Positions 1 through 6,410 of a stretch of DNA of 24,215 nucleotides are shown here, piece after piece. A program made the translations under genes and the position numbers. Origin of the DNA: Clostridiales bacterium UBA1316 (GTDB lineage: Bacteria > Bacillota > Clostridia > Oscillospirales > Oscillospiraceae); NCBI GenBank assembly GCA_002307055.1, contig DBTM01000030.1:1-24215 (forward strand), written 5' to 3'. The first letter of the stretch is position 1. The number at the start of each line of letters is the position of its first letter. Below the pieces are notes generated by a model. The model searched no databases, was not told the DNA's origin, and saw nothing but the letters and a program-made list of their open reading frames with translations.

Positions 1-479
1 CTGCAACGGCAGCCCCCCGGACTGCCGCAGAAAAAAGAAAGCCTGAACCGGAGAAAAGGCTTCCGGTTACTGAAACAACATCCGACAAAAACGACACTAA
101 GCATATCGACAGCATCATTGCCGCGGTAGAAAAAACAGTCGGGATCGCCAAACCCGCGACGATTAAAAATATCGTGGCAGATATGGGCGCAGCCGGTGCC
201 GGTAAGGTTAAAACAATCATCGAAATGGCGGAGAATCCCAGCCGTCAAGAGTCAAAAAAGAGAACCCTGCCGGAAGTCAATACGCGCTGCAATCTGATCT
301 GGACCAGCATGAATGTCCGCACCGGCTGGAGTATTACAGCGGAGGAGGCCTCCGAATGGTTCAGGTACCTGACGCGCCTGCGCTACGGAATCGGCACAGG
401 CGAGCTGACCCCTGAGGCTCTGGACAAATTCCTCGATGCCACCCTGGAGGTCTACAAGCTCCTGCCCGAAAACGCGTAA
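1..479 (+). CDS. C-terminal part of an unrecognised protein (5' end outside window)
   Basis: The frame ending at the TAA at 477-479 is open back to the window edge, entering at base 3 with no in-frame stop. The gene therefore very probably begins upstream, and the ATG at 174 is not a convincing start because no Shine-Dalgarno site precedes it. The visible first part is low-complexity and charged (Ala, Pro, Lys, Glu), like a linker. The last ~100 residues look globular and helical, with Trp and aromatic residues (WTSMNVRTGWS, WFRYLTRLRYG). I recognise no family and propose no function. It is separated from the hydrogenase cluster by its own promoter region, so it is probably a different transcription unit. 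Confidence 0.5.
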   Translation, partial: ATAAPRTAAEKRKPEPEKRLPVTETTSDKNDTKHIDSIIAAVEKTVGIAKPATIKNIVADMGAAGAGKVKTIIEMAENPSRQESKKRTLPEVNTRCNLIWTSMNVRTGWSITAEEASEWFRYLTRLRYGIGTGELTPEALDKFLDATLEVYKLLPENA

Positions 480-551
480 ATCAGGTTTGCCTCAATACCC
501 CTACGCGTTCGCCACAGAATAGCCAAATACGTTATAATTTTAACAATCTTC

Positions 552-580
552 TTGCGCTTTATTAAGTGCGGTGATATAAT
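552..580 (+). promoter_or_regulatory. Sigma-A-type promoter for the hydrogenase maturation cluster
   Basis: A perfect TATAAT at 575-580 is preceded by TGA (an extended -10). Exactly 17 bases upstream lies TTGCGC (552-557), a 3-of-6 match to the -35 consensus. Transcription would start near 587 and give a leader of about 165 bases before the first start codon at 753. A second TATAAT at 533-538 lacks a -35 at normal spacing and is a weaker alternative. Confidence 0.6.
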
Positions 581-586
581 ATAGGC

Positions 587-752
587 ACTGAGCTGTGAGT
601 TTCGTCTTGCGGCAAAGTGAATTAATTTTTCATACTGACACGAAGAATTTTCTGAAGTGAAAGGCATATGAATCTATAGTATTGTATGGATGTCGTGCGC
701 CTTATTGGGCGCATTTTTATTTGGATTTATTTGGAACATGGAGGGAATTCAT
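587..752 (+). promoter_or_regulatory. Structured 5' leader, possible attenuator or riboswitch
   Basis: This is the untranslated stretch between the predicted transcription start and the TM1266-family gene. It contains complementary segments (TTCGT near 601-606 with ACGAA near 640-645, enclosing a smaller GTGAA/TTCAT hairpin) and then a terminator-like hairpin at 695-718 just ahead of the Shine-Dalgarno site. An intrinsic terminator inside a long leader is the usual layout of transcriptional attenuation. I cannot match the upstream part to any riboswitch class I know. The regulatory role and any ligand are inference. Confidence 0.4.
695..718 (+). terminator. Intrinsic-terminator-like hairpin inside the leader
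   Basis: The stem TGCGCC (696-701) pairs with GGCGCA (708-713), with a G-T closing pair at 695/714 and a 6-base loop, followed directly by five T residues (714-718) and more T-rich sequence. It lies downstream of the promoter at 552-580 and upstream of the first gene, so it would stop transcripts before the hydrogenase genes unless read-through is allowed. Confidence 0.55.
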
Positions 753-1016
753 ATGGAAACAAGAGTGGCTGTCATCGGCATTATCGTGGAAAGCGGCGAA
801 TCGGTAGAGAAATTGAACAGCATTTTACATGAATACGGAGAGTTTATTATCGGGCGGATGGGCATACCCTACCGCCAGAAAAAAATCAATGTCATCAGCA
901 TCGCCGTGGACGCGCCGCAGGATGTCATCAGCGCTCTTTCGGGGAAAATCGGCAAGCTCTCCGGTATCAGCGCCAAAACCGCGTTTTCCAATATTGTGAC
1001 AAAACAGGAAGAATAA
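753..1016 (+). CDS. TM1266-family iron-only hydrogenase system regulator
   Basis: This 87-residue protein begins METRVAVIGIIVE. The open frame extends upstream to an ATG at 690, but that segment crosses the terminator-like hairpin. The ATG at 753 has GGAGGG at 740-745 with 7-base spacing, so 753 is chosen. Length, start and context match the small ACT/ferredoxin-like fold family typified by Thermotoga maritima TM1266, which recurs beside [FeFe]-hydrogenase maturation genes. Family members lack an obvious DNA-binding domain and their biochemical role is unsettled; 'regulator' is a naming convention. It sits one base before hydE, so the two are almost certainly co-transcribed and translationally coupled. 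Confidence 0.85.
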   Translation: METRVAVIGIIVESGESVEKLNSILHEYGEFIIGRMGIPYRQKKINVISIAVDAPQDVISALSGKIGKLSGISAKTAFSNIVTKQEE

Positions 1017-1017
1017 T

Positions 1018-2055
1018 ATGAAAAACCTGATTGACAAGCTTAAAAAAGAAAAAATACTCAGCCGCGAAGAGTACAAAGCTCTGCTGGAGAACAGGAATGA
1101 CGAAACGGCTGAGTACCTGTTTGCAGAAGCCCGGGAAGTCCGGCACGGCGTCTATGGTCATGACATCTATATGCGCGGACTCATTGAATTCACGAACTAT
1201 TGCAAAAACGACTGCTATTACTGCGGCATCCGAAAGAGCAGCGCAAGCAGCCAGCGCTACCGGCTGACGCAAGAGCAGCTTCTGGACTGCTGCGCGTCGG
1301 GTTATGCGCTCGGATTCCGAACCTTCGTTTTACAGGGCGGGGAAGACCCATATTATACCGATGAGCGGATGACGGATATCATACGCGCGATTAAAGCCCA
1401 ATACGCCGACTGCGCTGTGACACTGTCCATCGGTGAAAAGAGCGCGGAGACCTATCAAGCCTATTTCGATGCCGGGGCCGACCGCTATCTCCTGCGCCAT
1501 GAGACGGCAAATAACGCGCATTATAAAAAGCTGCACCCGGAAGCTATGTCGCTTGCTAACAGAAAGGAATGCCTGTATAACCTTAAAAAGATCGGCTTTC
1601 AGGTCGGCTGCGGTTTTATGGTCGGCTCGCCGCATCAAACAACGGACTGTATTATCGACGATTTGCTCTTTATTAAAGAGCTCGACCCGCACATGGTTGG
1701 CATCGGCCCGTTCATCCCGCACCATGACACGCTGTTTAAAGCTGAGGCAGCCGGGACAATGGAGCTCACGCTGTTTCTGCTTGGCATCATCCGTCTCATG
1801 CTGCCAAGCGTCCTGCTGCCGTCGACGACGGCGCTTGGCACCATCCATCCGCAGGGGCGCGAGAAGGGGATTTTAGCCGGTGCCAACGTCGTGATGCCCA
1901 ATCTCTCACCTGTCGGTGTCCGGAAAAAATATATGCTTTATGACAATAAAATCTGTACCGGCGACGAAGCCGCCGAATGCGTTAAATGCATACAGAGGAG
2001 AATGGAGGGCATCGGTTACCACACTGTTGTATCCAGAGGCGATTACAAATTATAA
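1018..2055 (+). CDS. hydE: [FeFe]-hydrogenase H-cluster radical SAM maturase HydE
   Basis: This is a 345-residue radical SAM enzyme. The CX3CX2C cluster motif is at Cys62, Cys66 and Cys69 (NYCKNDCYYCGIR), followed by the glycine-rich stretch LQGGEDPYY. A C-terminal region typical of BioB/HydE proteins includes STTALGTIHPQGREKG. HydE is known to act on a HydG-derived Fe(CO)(CN)-cysteine species to form the dinuclear precursor of the H-cluster 2Fe subcluster. The start has AGGAAG seven bases upstream, overlapping the end of the TM1266-family gene. Length is normal for the family (about 345-360 residues). Gene order TM1266-hydE-hydG-hydF supports the call strongly. Confidence 0.95.
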   Translation: MKNLIDKLKKEKILSREEYKALLENRNDETAEYLFAEAREVRHGVYGHDIYMRGLIEFTNYCKNDCYYCGIRKSSASSQRYRLTQEQLLDCCASGYALGFRTFVLQGGEDPYYTDERMTDIIRAIKAQYADCAVTLSIGEKSAETYQAYFDAGADRYLLRHETANNAHYKKLHPEAMSLANRKECLYNLKKIGFQVGCGFMVGSPHQTTDCIIDDLLFIKELDPHMVGIGPFIPHHDTLFKAEAAGTMELTLFLLGIIRLMLPSVLLPSTTALGTIHPQGREKGILAGANVVMPNLSPVGVRKKYMLYDNKICTGDEAAECVKCIQRRMEGIGYHTVVSRGDYKL

Positions 2056-2113
2056 AGGATTAATTTGACTGACAGGAAAGAATTTCTGACCTGTAAGAAA
2101 GGAATGGCAAAAA

Positions 2114-3532
2114 ATGTATAACCCAAAGTCACTCATAGCCGAAGAATTTATCGATCACCAGGAGCTGCTTGAGACACTCCGATATGCCGCCGAAAATAAA
2201 CATAACGCGCCGCTCATCGACAGCATCATCAAAAAAGCCCGCGAGCGCAAAGGCTTGACGCACAGAGAGGCATCTGTTTTATTGGAATGTGATATCAAAG
2301 AAAAAAATGAGGATTTATACGCCCTCGCCAAGCAAATTAAAAACGATTTTTACGGTAACCGCATCGTCATCTTCGCACCGCTCTACCTTTCGAATTATTG
2401 TGTCAACGGCTGCGTCTACTGCCCGTATCATCTTAAGAATAAGCATATCCCGCGCAAGAAGCTCACACAGGAGGAAATTGCCCGGGAGGTTATCGCGCTT
2501 CAGGATATGGGGCATAAACGGCTCGCTATCGAGTCTGGTGAAGACCCTGTTAACAACCCGATCGAGTATATTCTCGAGTCGATAAAAACAATCTACAGCA
2601 TTCATCATAAAAACGGGGATATCCGGCGCGTCAATGTCAATATCGCCGCGACAACCGTTGATAATTACAGAAAACTCAAGGAAGCGGGCATCGGCACATA
2701 TATCCTTTTCCAGGAAACCTATCATAAACAGAGCTATGAAAAGCTCCATCCAAATGGCCCGAAGCATGATTATGCTTATCACACCGAGGCGATGGACAGG
2801 GCAATGGAAGGCGGCATTGATGATGTCGGCCTCGGCGTTCTTTATGGACTGGAGTTTTACCGTTATGAATTCGCCGCGCAGCTGATGCACGCGGAGCATC
2901 TCGAAGCCGTTCACGGCGTCGGCCCGCATACCATCAGCATGCCCAGAATCAAGCATGCCGACGATATTGATCCCAGCAGCTTCGACAACGGGATTGACGA
3001 TGAAACGTTTGCAAAAATCGTTGCCTGCACCCGTATTGCTGTACCGTATACAGGGATGATTATCTCGACCAGAGAGGGCAAGGAATGCCGCGAGCGTGTC
3101 CTGGGCCTTGGTATATCACAGGTCAGCGGCGGCTCCCGCACTAGCGTCGGCGGCTACAGTGAACCGGAACCCGAAAATGAAAAAACCGAGCAGTTCGACG
3201 TCAGCGACAAACGGACCCTCGACGAAATTGTCCGTTGGCTCATGGACATCGGCTTTATCCCCAGCTTTTGCACCGCCTGCTACAGACAAGGCCGGACAGG
3301 CGACCGTTTCATGAGCTTCTGTAAAAGCGGCCAGATTCTGAATTTCTGTCACCCCAATGCCCTCATGACCCTCATGGAATATCTGATGGACTACGCCTCA
3401 CCCGAAACCCGAACAACCGGCGAAGCCCTTATCAAAGCCGAAATCGAAAAGGTCCCCAACGAGAAAATCAAAGCCAAAGCCATACAAAACCTTGAAGCCA
3501 TCAAAAGCGGCAAACGCGATTTCCGCTTTTAA
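2114..3532 (+). CDS. hydG: [FeFe]-hydrogenase H-cluster radical SAM maturase HydG (tyrosine lyase)
   Basis: This is a 472-residue radical SAM tyrosine lyase. The N-terminal cluster motif is at Cys96, Cys100 and Cys103 (NYCVNGCVYCPYH). The C-terminal CX2CX22C motif that binds the auxiliary [5Fe-4S] cluster is intact: Cys386, Cys389 and Cys412 (FCTACYRQGRTG, ending NFCHPNA). The family cleaves tyrosine to give CO and cyanide bound to iron as an Fe(CO)(CN)-cysteine synthon. Both clusters' ligands are present, so an active enzyme is expected. A nearer ATG at 2104 runs into a stop after five codons, so 2114 is used, with AAAGGA upstream at somewhat long spacing. It follows hydE by 58 bases. Confidence 0.95.
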   Translation: MYNPKSLIAEEFIDHQELLETLRYAAENKHNAPLIDSIIKKARERKGLTHREASVLLECDIKEKNEDLYALAKQIKNDFYGNRIVIFAPLYLSNYCVNGCVYCPYHLKNKHIPRKKLTQEEIAREVIALQDMGHKRLAIESGEDPVNNPIEYILESIKTIYSIHHKNGDIRRVNVNIAATTVDNYRKLKEAGIGTYILFQETYHKQSYEKLHPNGPKHDYAYHTEAMDRAMEGGIDDVGLGVLYGLEFYRYEFAAQLMHAEHLEAVHGVGPHTISMPRIKHADDIDPSSFDNGIDDETFAKIVACTRIAVPYTGMIISTREGKECRERVLGLGISQVSGGSRTSVGGYSEPEPENEKTEQFDVSDKRTLDEIVRWLMDIGFIPSFCTACYRQGRTGDRFMSFCKSGQILNFCHPNALMTLMEYLMDYASPETRTTGEALIKAEIEKVPNEKIKAKAIQNLEAIKSGKRDFRF

Positions 3533-3535
3533 CAA

Positions 3536-3581
3536 AGGCTCCTTTGGCAAAGGAGCTGCCGCCCGCAGGCGGCTGAGGATT
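3536..3581. repeat. Double-hairpin interspersed repeat (Clostridia-type)
   Basis: There are two adjacent perfect hairpins. GCTCCTTT (3538-3545) pairs with AAAGGAGC (3549-3556) across GGC. GCCGCC (3558-3563) pairs with GGCGGC (3568-3573) across CGCA. TGAGGATT follows. From memory this 'ctcctttggcaaaggagctg...ctgaggatt' pattern recurs many times in Oscillospirales and Clostridiales genomes; I cannot count copies from one window. It lies between hydG and hydF and has no T-run, so it is more likely a mobile or structural repeat than a simple terminator. Confidence 0.65.
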
Positions 3582-3601
3582 GTATCTTGTGCCGCGTAAT
3601 G

Positions 3602-3639
3602 ACGACGCGCGTGGGTGATTCATGAATCGCCCCTACAAA
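3602..3639. repeat. Short palindromic repeat gggtgatt-catg-aatcgccc
   Basis: GGGTGATT (3613-3620) pairs with AATCGCCC (3625-3632) around CATG, with one G-T pair, followed by CTACAAAA. I recall the core 'gggcgattcatgaatcgcccctaca' as a second common interspersed element in Clostridia genomes. A near-identical core recurs in this window in the hairpin downstream of hydA (21518-21547). Confidence 0.6.
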
Positions 3640-3664
3640 AATCTAAAAAAGAGGTGAAATTTTT

Positions 3665-4882
3665 ATGTCGCTCAACGAAACTCCGTCAGCCGACAGGGTG
3701 CATATCGGTTTTTTCGGTAAGCGGAACGCGGGTAAATCCAGCGTCGTCAACGCCGTTACCGGGCAGGATCTGGCGGTGGTGTCCGACGTGAAGGGTACGA
3801 CAACCGACCCGGTCTATAAAGCAATGGAGCTCTTACCGATGGGGCCTGTCATGGTCATTGATACACCGGGCATCGATGACGAGGGGCAGCTGGGTGCTCT
3901 GCGTGTACGCAAGACCAAGCAGGTTCTCAACAAAACGGATGTCGCCGTCTTGATTGTTGATGCCGCCCTTGGAAAGACGGAAGCGGACAACGCGCTGATT
4001 TGCCTCTTCGAAGATAAAAAAATAAACTATATCGTCGCTTATAACAAGTCCGACCTGCTGACGGAAAACAAAAGGCCGTCGAAAGGGGAGATTTACGTCA
4101 GCGCAACGCAGATGACAAATATTGAAGCCCTGAAAGAGATGATAGCCGCGCTCTCACCGGCGGATGAGCAGAATCTGAGAATCGTCGGTGACCTCATCAG
4201 TCCGTCGGACTTTGTTGTGCTTGTAACGCCGATTGACAAAGCTGCTCCGAGGGGCAGGCTTATACTCCCCCAGCAGCAGACCATCCGAGACATTTTGGAA
4301 GCGGATGCGACGGCGATCGTCGTCAAGGAATTTGAGCTCAGGTACACGCTTGAGAATCTCGGGAAGAAGCCGAAACTCGTCATCACAGACAGCCAGGTCT
4401 TCGCCAAGGTCTCTGCGGATACGCCGCGGGATATCCTGCTCACCTCGTTTTCAATCCTGTTTGCCCGTTATAAGGGGCTGCTCCATGAAGCGGTGAAGGG
4501 TGCGGCGGCGCTTGAAAAGCTTCAGGACGGGGACATTGTTTTGCTCTCGGAGGGCTGTACCCATCATCGCCAGTGCGATGACATCGGGCGCGTCAAGCTG
4601 CCGAGATGGATTAAAAATTACACCGGAAAAGAGCTCAATTTCGAGTTCACCTCAGGCTCGGAATTCTATGACGACTTGTCGAAATACAAGCTGATTATCC
4701 ACTGCGGCGGCTGTATGCTCAATGAACGGGAAGTGAAATACCGCCAGAAGTGCGCTGTCGACCAGGATGTACCGATCACGAACTACGGAATTCTCATTGC
4801 TTACATGCAGGGCATATTAAAACGGAGCCTTGAGGTGTTTCCAAACATCATGGCGGAAATTGAGACTGCAACAATAAATTGA
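3665..4882 (+). CDS. hydF: [FeFe]-hydrogenase H-cluster maturation GTPase HydF
   Basis: This is a 405-residue scaffold GTPase. The N-terminal G domain has the P-loop GKRNAGKS (Gly18-Ser25), DTPG at 66-69 and NKSD at 127-130. The C-terminal cluster-binding motif is present: Cys298-Thr-His300, then His346-Cys347-Gly-Gly-Cys350, which fits the family pattern CxHx(44-53)HCxxC. HydF carries the assembled 2Fe subcluster and delivers it to apo-HydA; its GTPase activity modulates interaction with HydE and HydG. GAGGTG at 3651-3656 lies 8 bases before the ATG. It is separated from hydG by 132 bases filled with two palindromic repeats, so it may depend on read-through or on an unseen promoter. Confidence 0.95.
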   Translation: MSLNETPSADRVHIGFFGKRNAGKSSVVNAVTGQDLAVVSDVKGTTTDPVYKAMELLPMGPVMVIDTPGIDDEGQLGALRVRKTKQVLNKTDVAVLIVDAALGKTEADNALICLFEDKKINYIVAYNKSDLLTENKRPSKGEIYVSATQMTNIEALKEMIAALSPADEQNLRIVGDLISPSDFVVLVTPIDKAAPRGRLILPQQQTIRDILEADATAIVVKEFELRYTLENLGKKPKLVITDSQVFAKVSADTPRDILLTSFSILFARYKGLLHEAVKGAAALEKLQDGDIVLLSEGCTHHRQCDDIGRVKLPRWIKNYTGKELNFEFTSGSEFYDDLSKYKLIIHCGGCMLNEREVKYRQKCAVDQDVPITNYGILIAYMQGILKRSLEVFPNIMAEIETATIN

Positions 4883-4900
4883 ACATTAATTCAATATAAT
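4878..4900. promoter_or_regulatory. Inverted repeat next to a TATAAT between hydF and the lyase gene
   Basis: ATTGAA (4878-4883) and TTCAAT (4890-4895) form an inverted repeat with a 6-base spacer, abutting TATAAT at 4895-4900. No acceptable -35 hexamer sits 16-18 bases upstream. It could be a weak internal promoter or operator, or chance in an AT-rich gap. Listed only as a possible site. Confidence 0.2.
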
Positions 4901-4920
4901 AAAAGCGAGGTGCTGCAAGC

Positions 4921-6252
4921 ATGAGAACCGAGAGAGACAGCCTTGGAAAGATGGAAATTGAAGACAATGCGCTGTATGGCTTGCAAAGTGCCCGTGCCGG
5001 AGAAAACTTTGCGCTTTGTTATAAAAGGATGAACCTGAGGTTGATTTATGCGATTGTTAAAGTAAAAAAAGCGGCGGCGCTCTCGTATTTGAAGCTTGGC
5101 ATCGGCAGAGAAGGCGTCTATCGTTGGATTGTTGAAGCCTGTGACAGAATCCTCTCCGGTGCGGCGGACGATCAATTCATCGTTGATGCCCTACAGGGCG
5201 GAGCCGGGACATCGGCAAACATGAATGTCAATGAAGTTATTGCAAATCTCGCCTTGAAGCTGTCGGGGCGGGAATGCGGCGCATATGACTTTATAAACCC
5301 GCTTGACAATGTAAACCGCGGGCAGTCCACAAACGACGTTTATCCGACAGCGCTCCGCATCGCCGCTATTGAACTGCTGCGGGCGCTCAGCGACGGCTGC
5401 GCAAAGCTGCAGCAGTCGCTGCAGCTCAGAGAAAACGAATTTGACTCGATCAAAAAGCTCGGACGGACCGAACTCATGGATGCTGTGCCTGTAACGCTCG
5501 GATCAGAATTCGGCGCGTACGCGCAGGCTATTGCCCGAGACCGCTGGCGGCTCTATAAAGCGGAAGAGCGGCTCCGGCAGGTCAACCTCGGCGGTACAGC
5601 TGTCGGCACGGCAGACAATGCGGAGAGAAAGTACCGATTTGAAGTGATTGAGCAGCTCCGGGAAATTACGAATATCGGGCTGGCCGCCGCCGAATATCCT
5701 ATGGACATCACGCAGAATAATGATGTGTTTGTCGAAGTGTCAGGGCTCCTAAAAGCCCTGGCCGTTAATCTCATGAAAATTTCAAACGATCTGAGGCTGA
5801 TGAACTCCGGCCCGCACGGCGGGTTCGGCGAGATCAAACTAGCCGCCATGCAGCTTGGGAGTACCATCATGCCCGGCAAGGTCAACCCCGTCATCCCTGA
5901 GATGACGATGCAAGCCGCCATGAAGGTCATCGCCAACGACACCGCCATCACGATGGCCGCCGCCCACGGTGAATTCGAGCTGAACGCCTTTTTCCCCCTC
6001 ATTGCCGACACGCTTCTGGAAAGCCTGTCTCTACTCGAGAGAACTGTTTTCCTGTTCAGAACAAAGTGCATTGAGCTTCTTGAACCGGACACAGAGCGAT
6101 GCCTGCAGCTCTTGAACGGGTCTTACGCCTTTGCGACCGCATATACGGCAAAGCTTGGGTATACCAAAGTCAGCGTAATCATCGCCGAGCATCAGGGAAA
6201 TCCGGAGAAAATCAAGAGTGCGCTTGAAAAAGCAATACAGCCGACAGAGTAA
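4921..6252 (+). CDS. Aspartate ammonia-lyase-like protein of the hydrogenase maturation cluster
   Basis: This 443-residue member of the aspartase/fumarase superfamily carries all three conserved blocks: GTSANMNVNEV (about 96-106), GQSTNDVYPT (134-143) and the signature loop GSTIMPGKVN (313-322) with the catalytic serine at 314. It is somewhat shorter than classical aspartase or fumarase C (about 460-480). Superfamily members also include argininosuccinate and adenylosuccinate lyases, but the signature and overall pattern favour aspartase or fumarase. Aspartase releases ammonia and fumarate from aspartate. It follows hydF by 38 bases, and an aspartase-like gene is a recurrent companion of hydF. 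One proposed reason is ammonia supply for the dithiomethylamine bridge of the H-cluster; substrate and role are inferred here. Confidence 0.8.
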   Translation: MRTERDSLGKMEIEDNALYGLQSARAGENFALCYKRMNLRLIYAIVKVKKAAALSYLKLGIGREGVYRWIVEACDRILSGAADDQFIVDALQGGAGTSANMNVNEVIANLALKLSGRECGAYDFINPLDNVNRGQSTNDVYPTALRIAAIELLRALSDGCAKLQQSLQLRENEFDSIKKLGRTELMDAVPVTLGSEFGAYAQAIARDRWRLYKAEERLRQVNLGGTAVGTADNAERKYRFEVIEQLREITNIGLAAAEYPMDITQNNDVFVEVSGLLKALAVNLMKISNDLRLMNSGPHGGFGEIKLAAMQLGSTIMPGKVNPVIPEMTMQAAMKVIANDTAITMAAAHGEFELNAFFPLIADTLLESLSLLERTVFLFRTKCIELLEPDTERCLQLLNGSYAFATAYTAKLGYTKVSVIIAEHQGNPEKIKSALEKAIQPTE

Positions 6253-6284
6253 ACATCAGCCGGACAGACAGTATATTCAGCTTG

Positions 6285-6324
6285 AAATTAATCCTGCGAA
6301 TCAATGCTTTCGCAGGATTAATTT
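6285..6324 (+). terminator. Terminator of the hydrogenase maturation cluster
   Basis: There is a perfect 16-bp stem: aaattaatcctgcgaa (6285-6300) pairs with its complement at 6309-6324 across an 8-base loop. The stem is AT-rich at its base and followed by TATTCATTAG. It lies 32 bases after the lyase stop codon and closes the maturation cluster; the symmetric ends could work on both strands. Confidence 0.75.
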
Positions 6325-6359
6325 TATTCATTAGTAATATAGCTGTTCATAAGCGCTTG

Positions 6360-6368
6360 TGTTATGAT
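6360..6368 (+). promoter_or_regulatory. Extended -10 promoter element for the ABC exporter pair
   Basis: TGT-TATGAT (6360-6368) is an extended -10 with a 5-of-6 match to TATAAT, placed 43 bases before the first exporter gene and after the preceding terminator. There is no clear -35 at 17 bases upstream, which is tolerated for extended -10 promoters. Confidence 0.4.
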
Positions 6369-6410
6369 GGGAAAAAATCATAATGGAAAGCGGGTTCGGC
6401 ATTATAGCAG

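Noticed and set aside
452..667. Minus-strand 71-codon open frame over the leader region
   Set aside because: It overlaps the plus-strand promoter and leader, has no ribosome site and no recognisable product.
690..752. Extended start (ATG at 690) for the TM1266-family gene
   Set aside because: The extra 21 codons cross a terminator-like hairpin and have no ribosome site; the ATG at 753 has GGAGGG at 7 bases and gives the family's usual N-terminus.
1330..1848. 172-codon minus-strand frame opposite hydE
   Set aside because: Antisense shadow of a clearly coding hydE; composition reflects the complement of hydE codons.
2315..2956. 213-codon minus-strand frame opposite hydG
   Set aside because: Shadow of hydG, whose motifs are complete across this interval; no ribosome site or family match.
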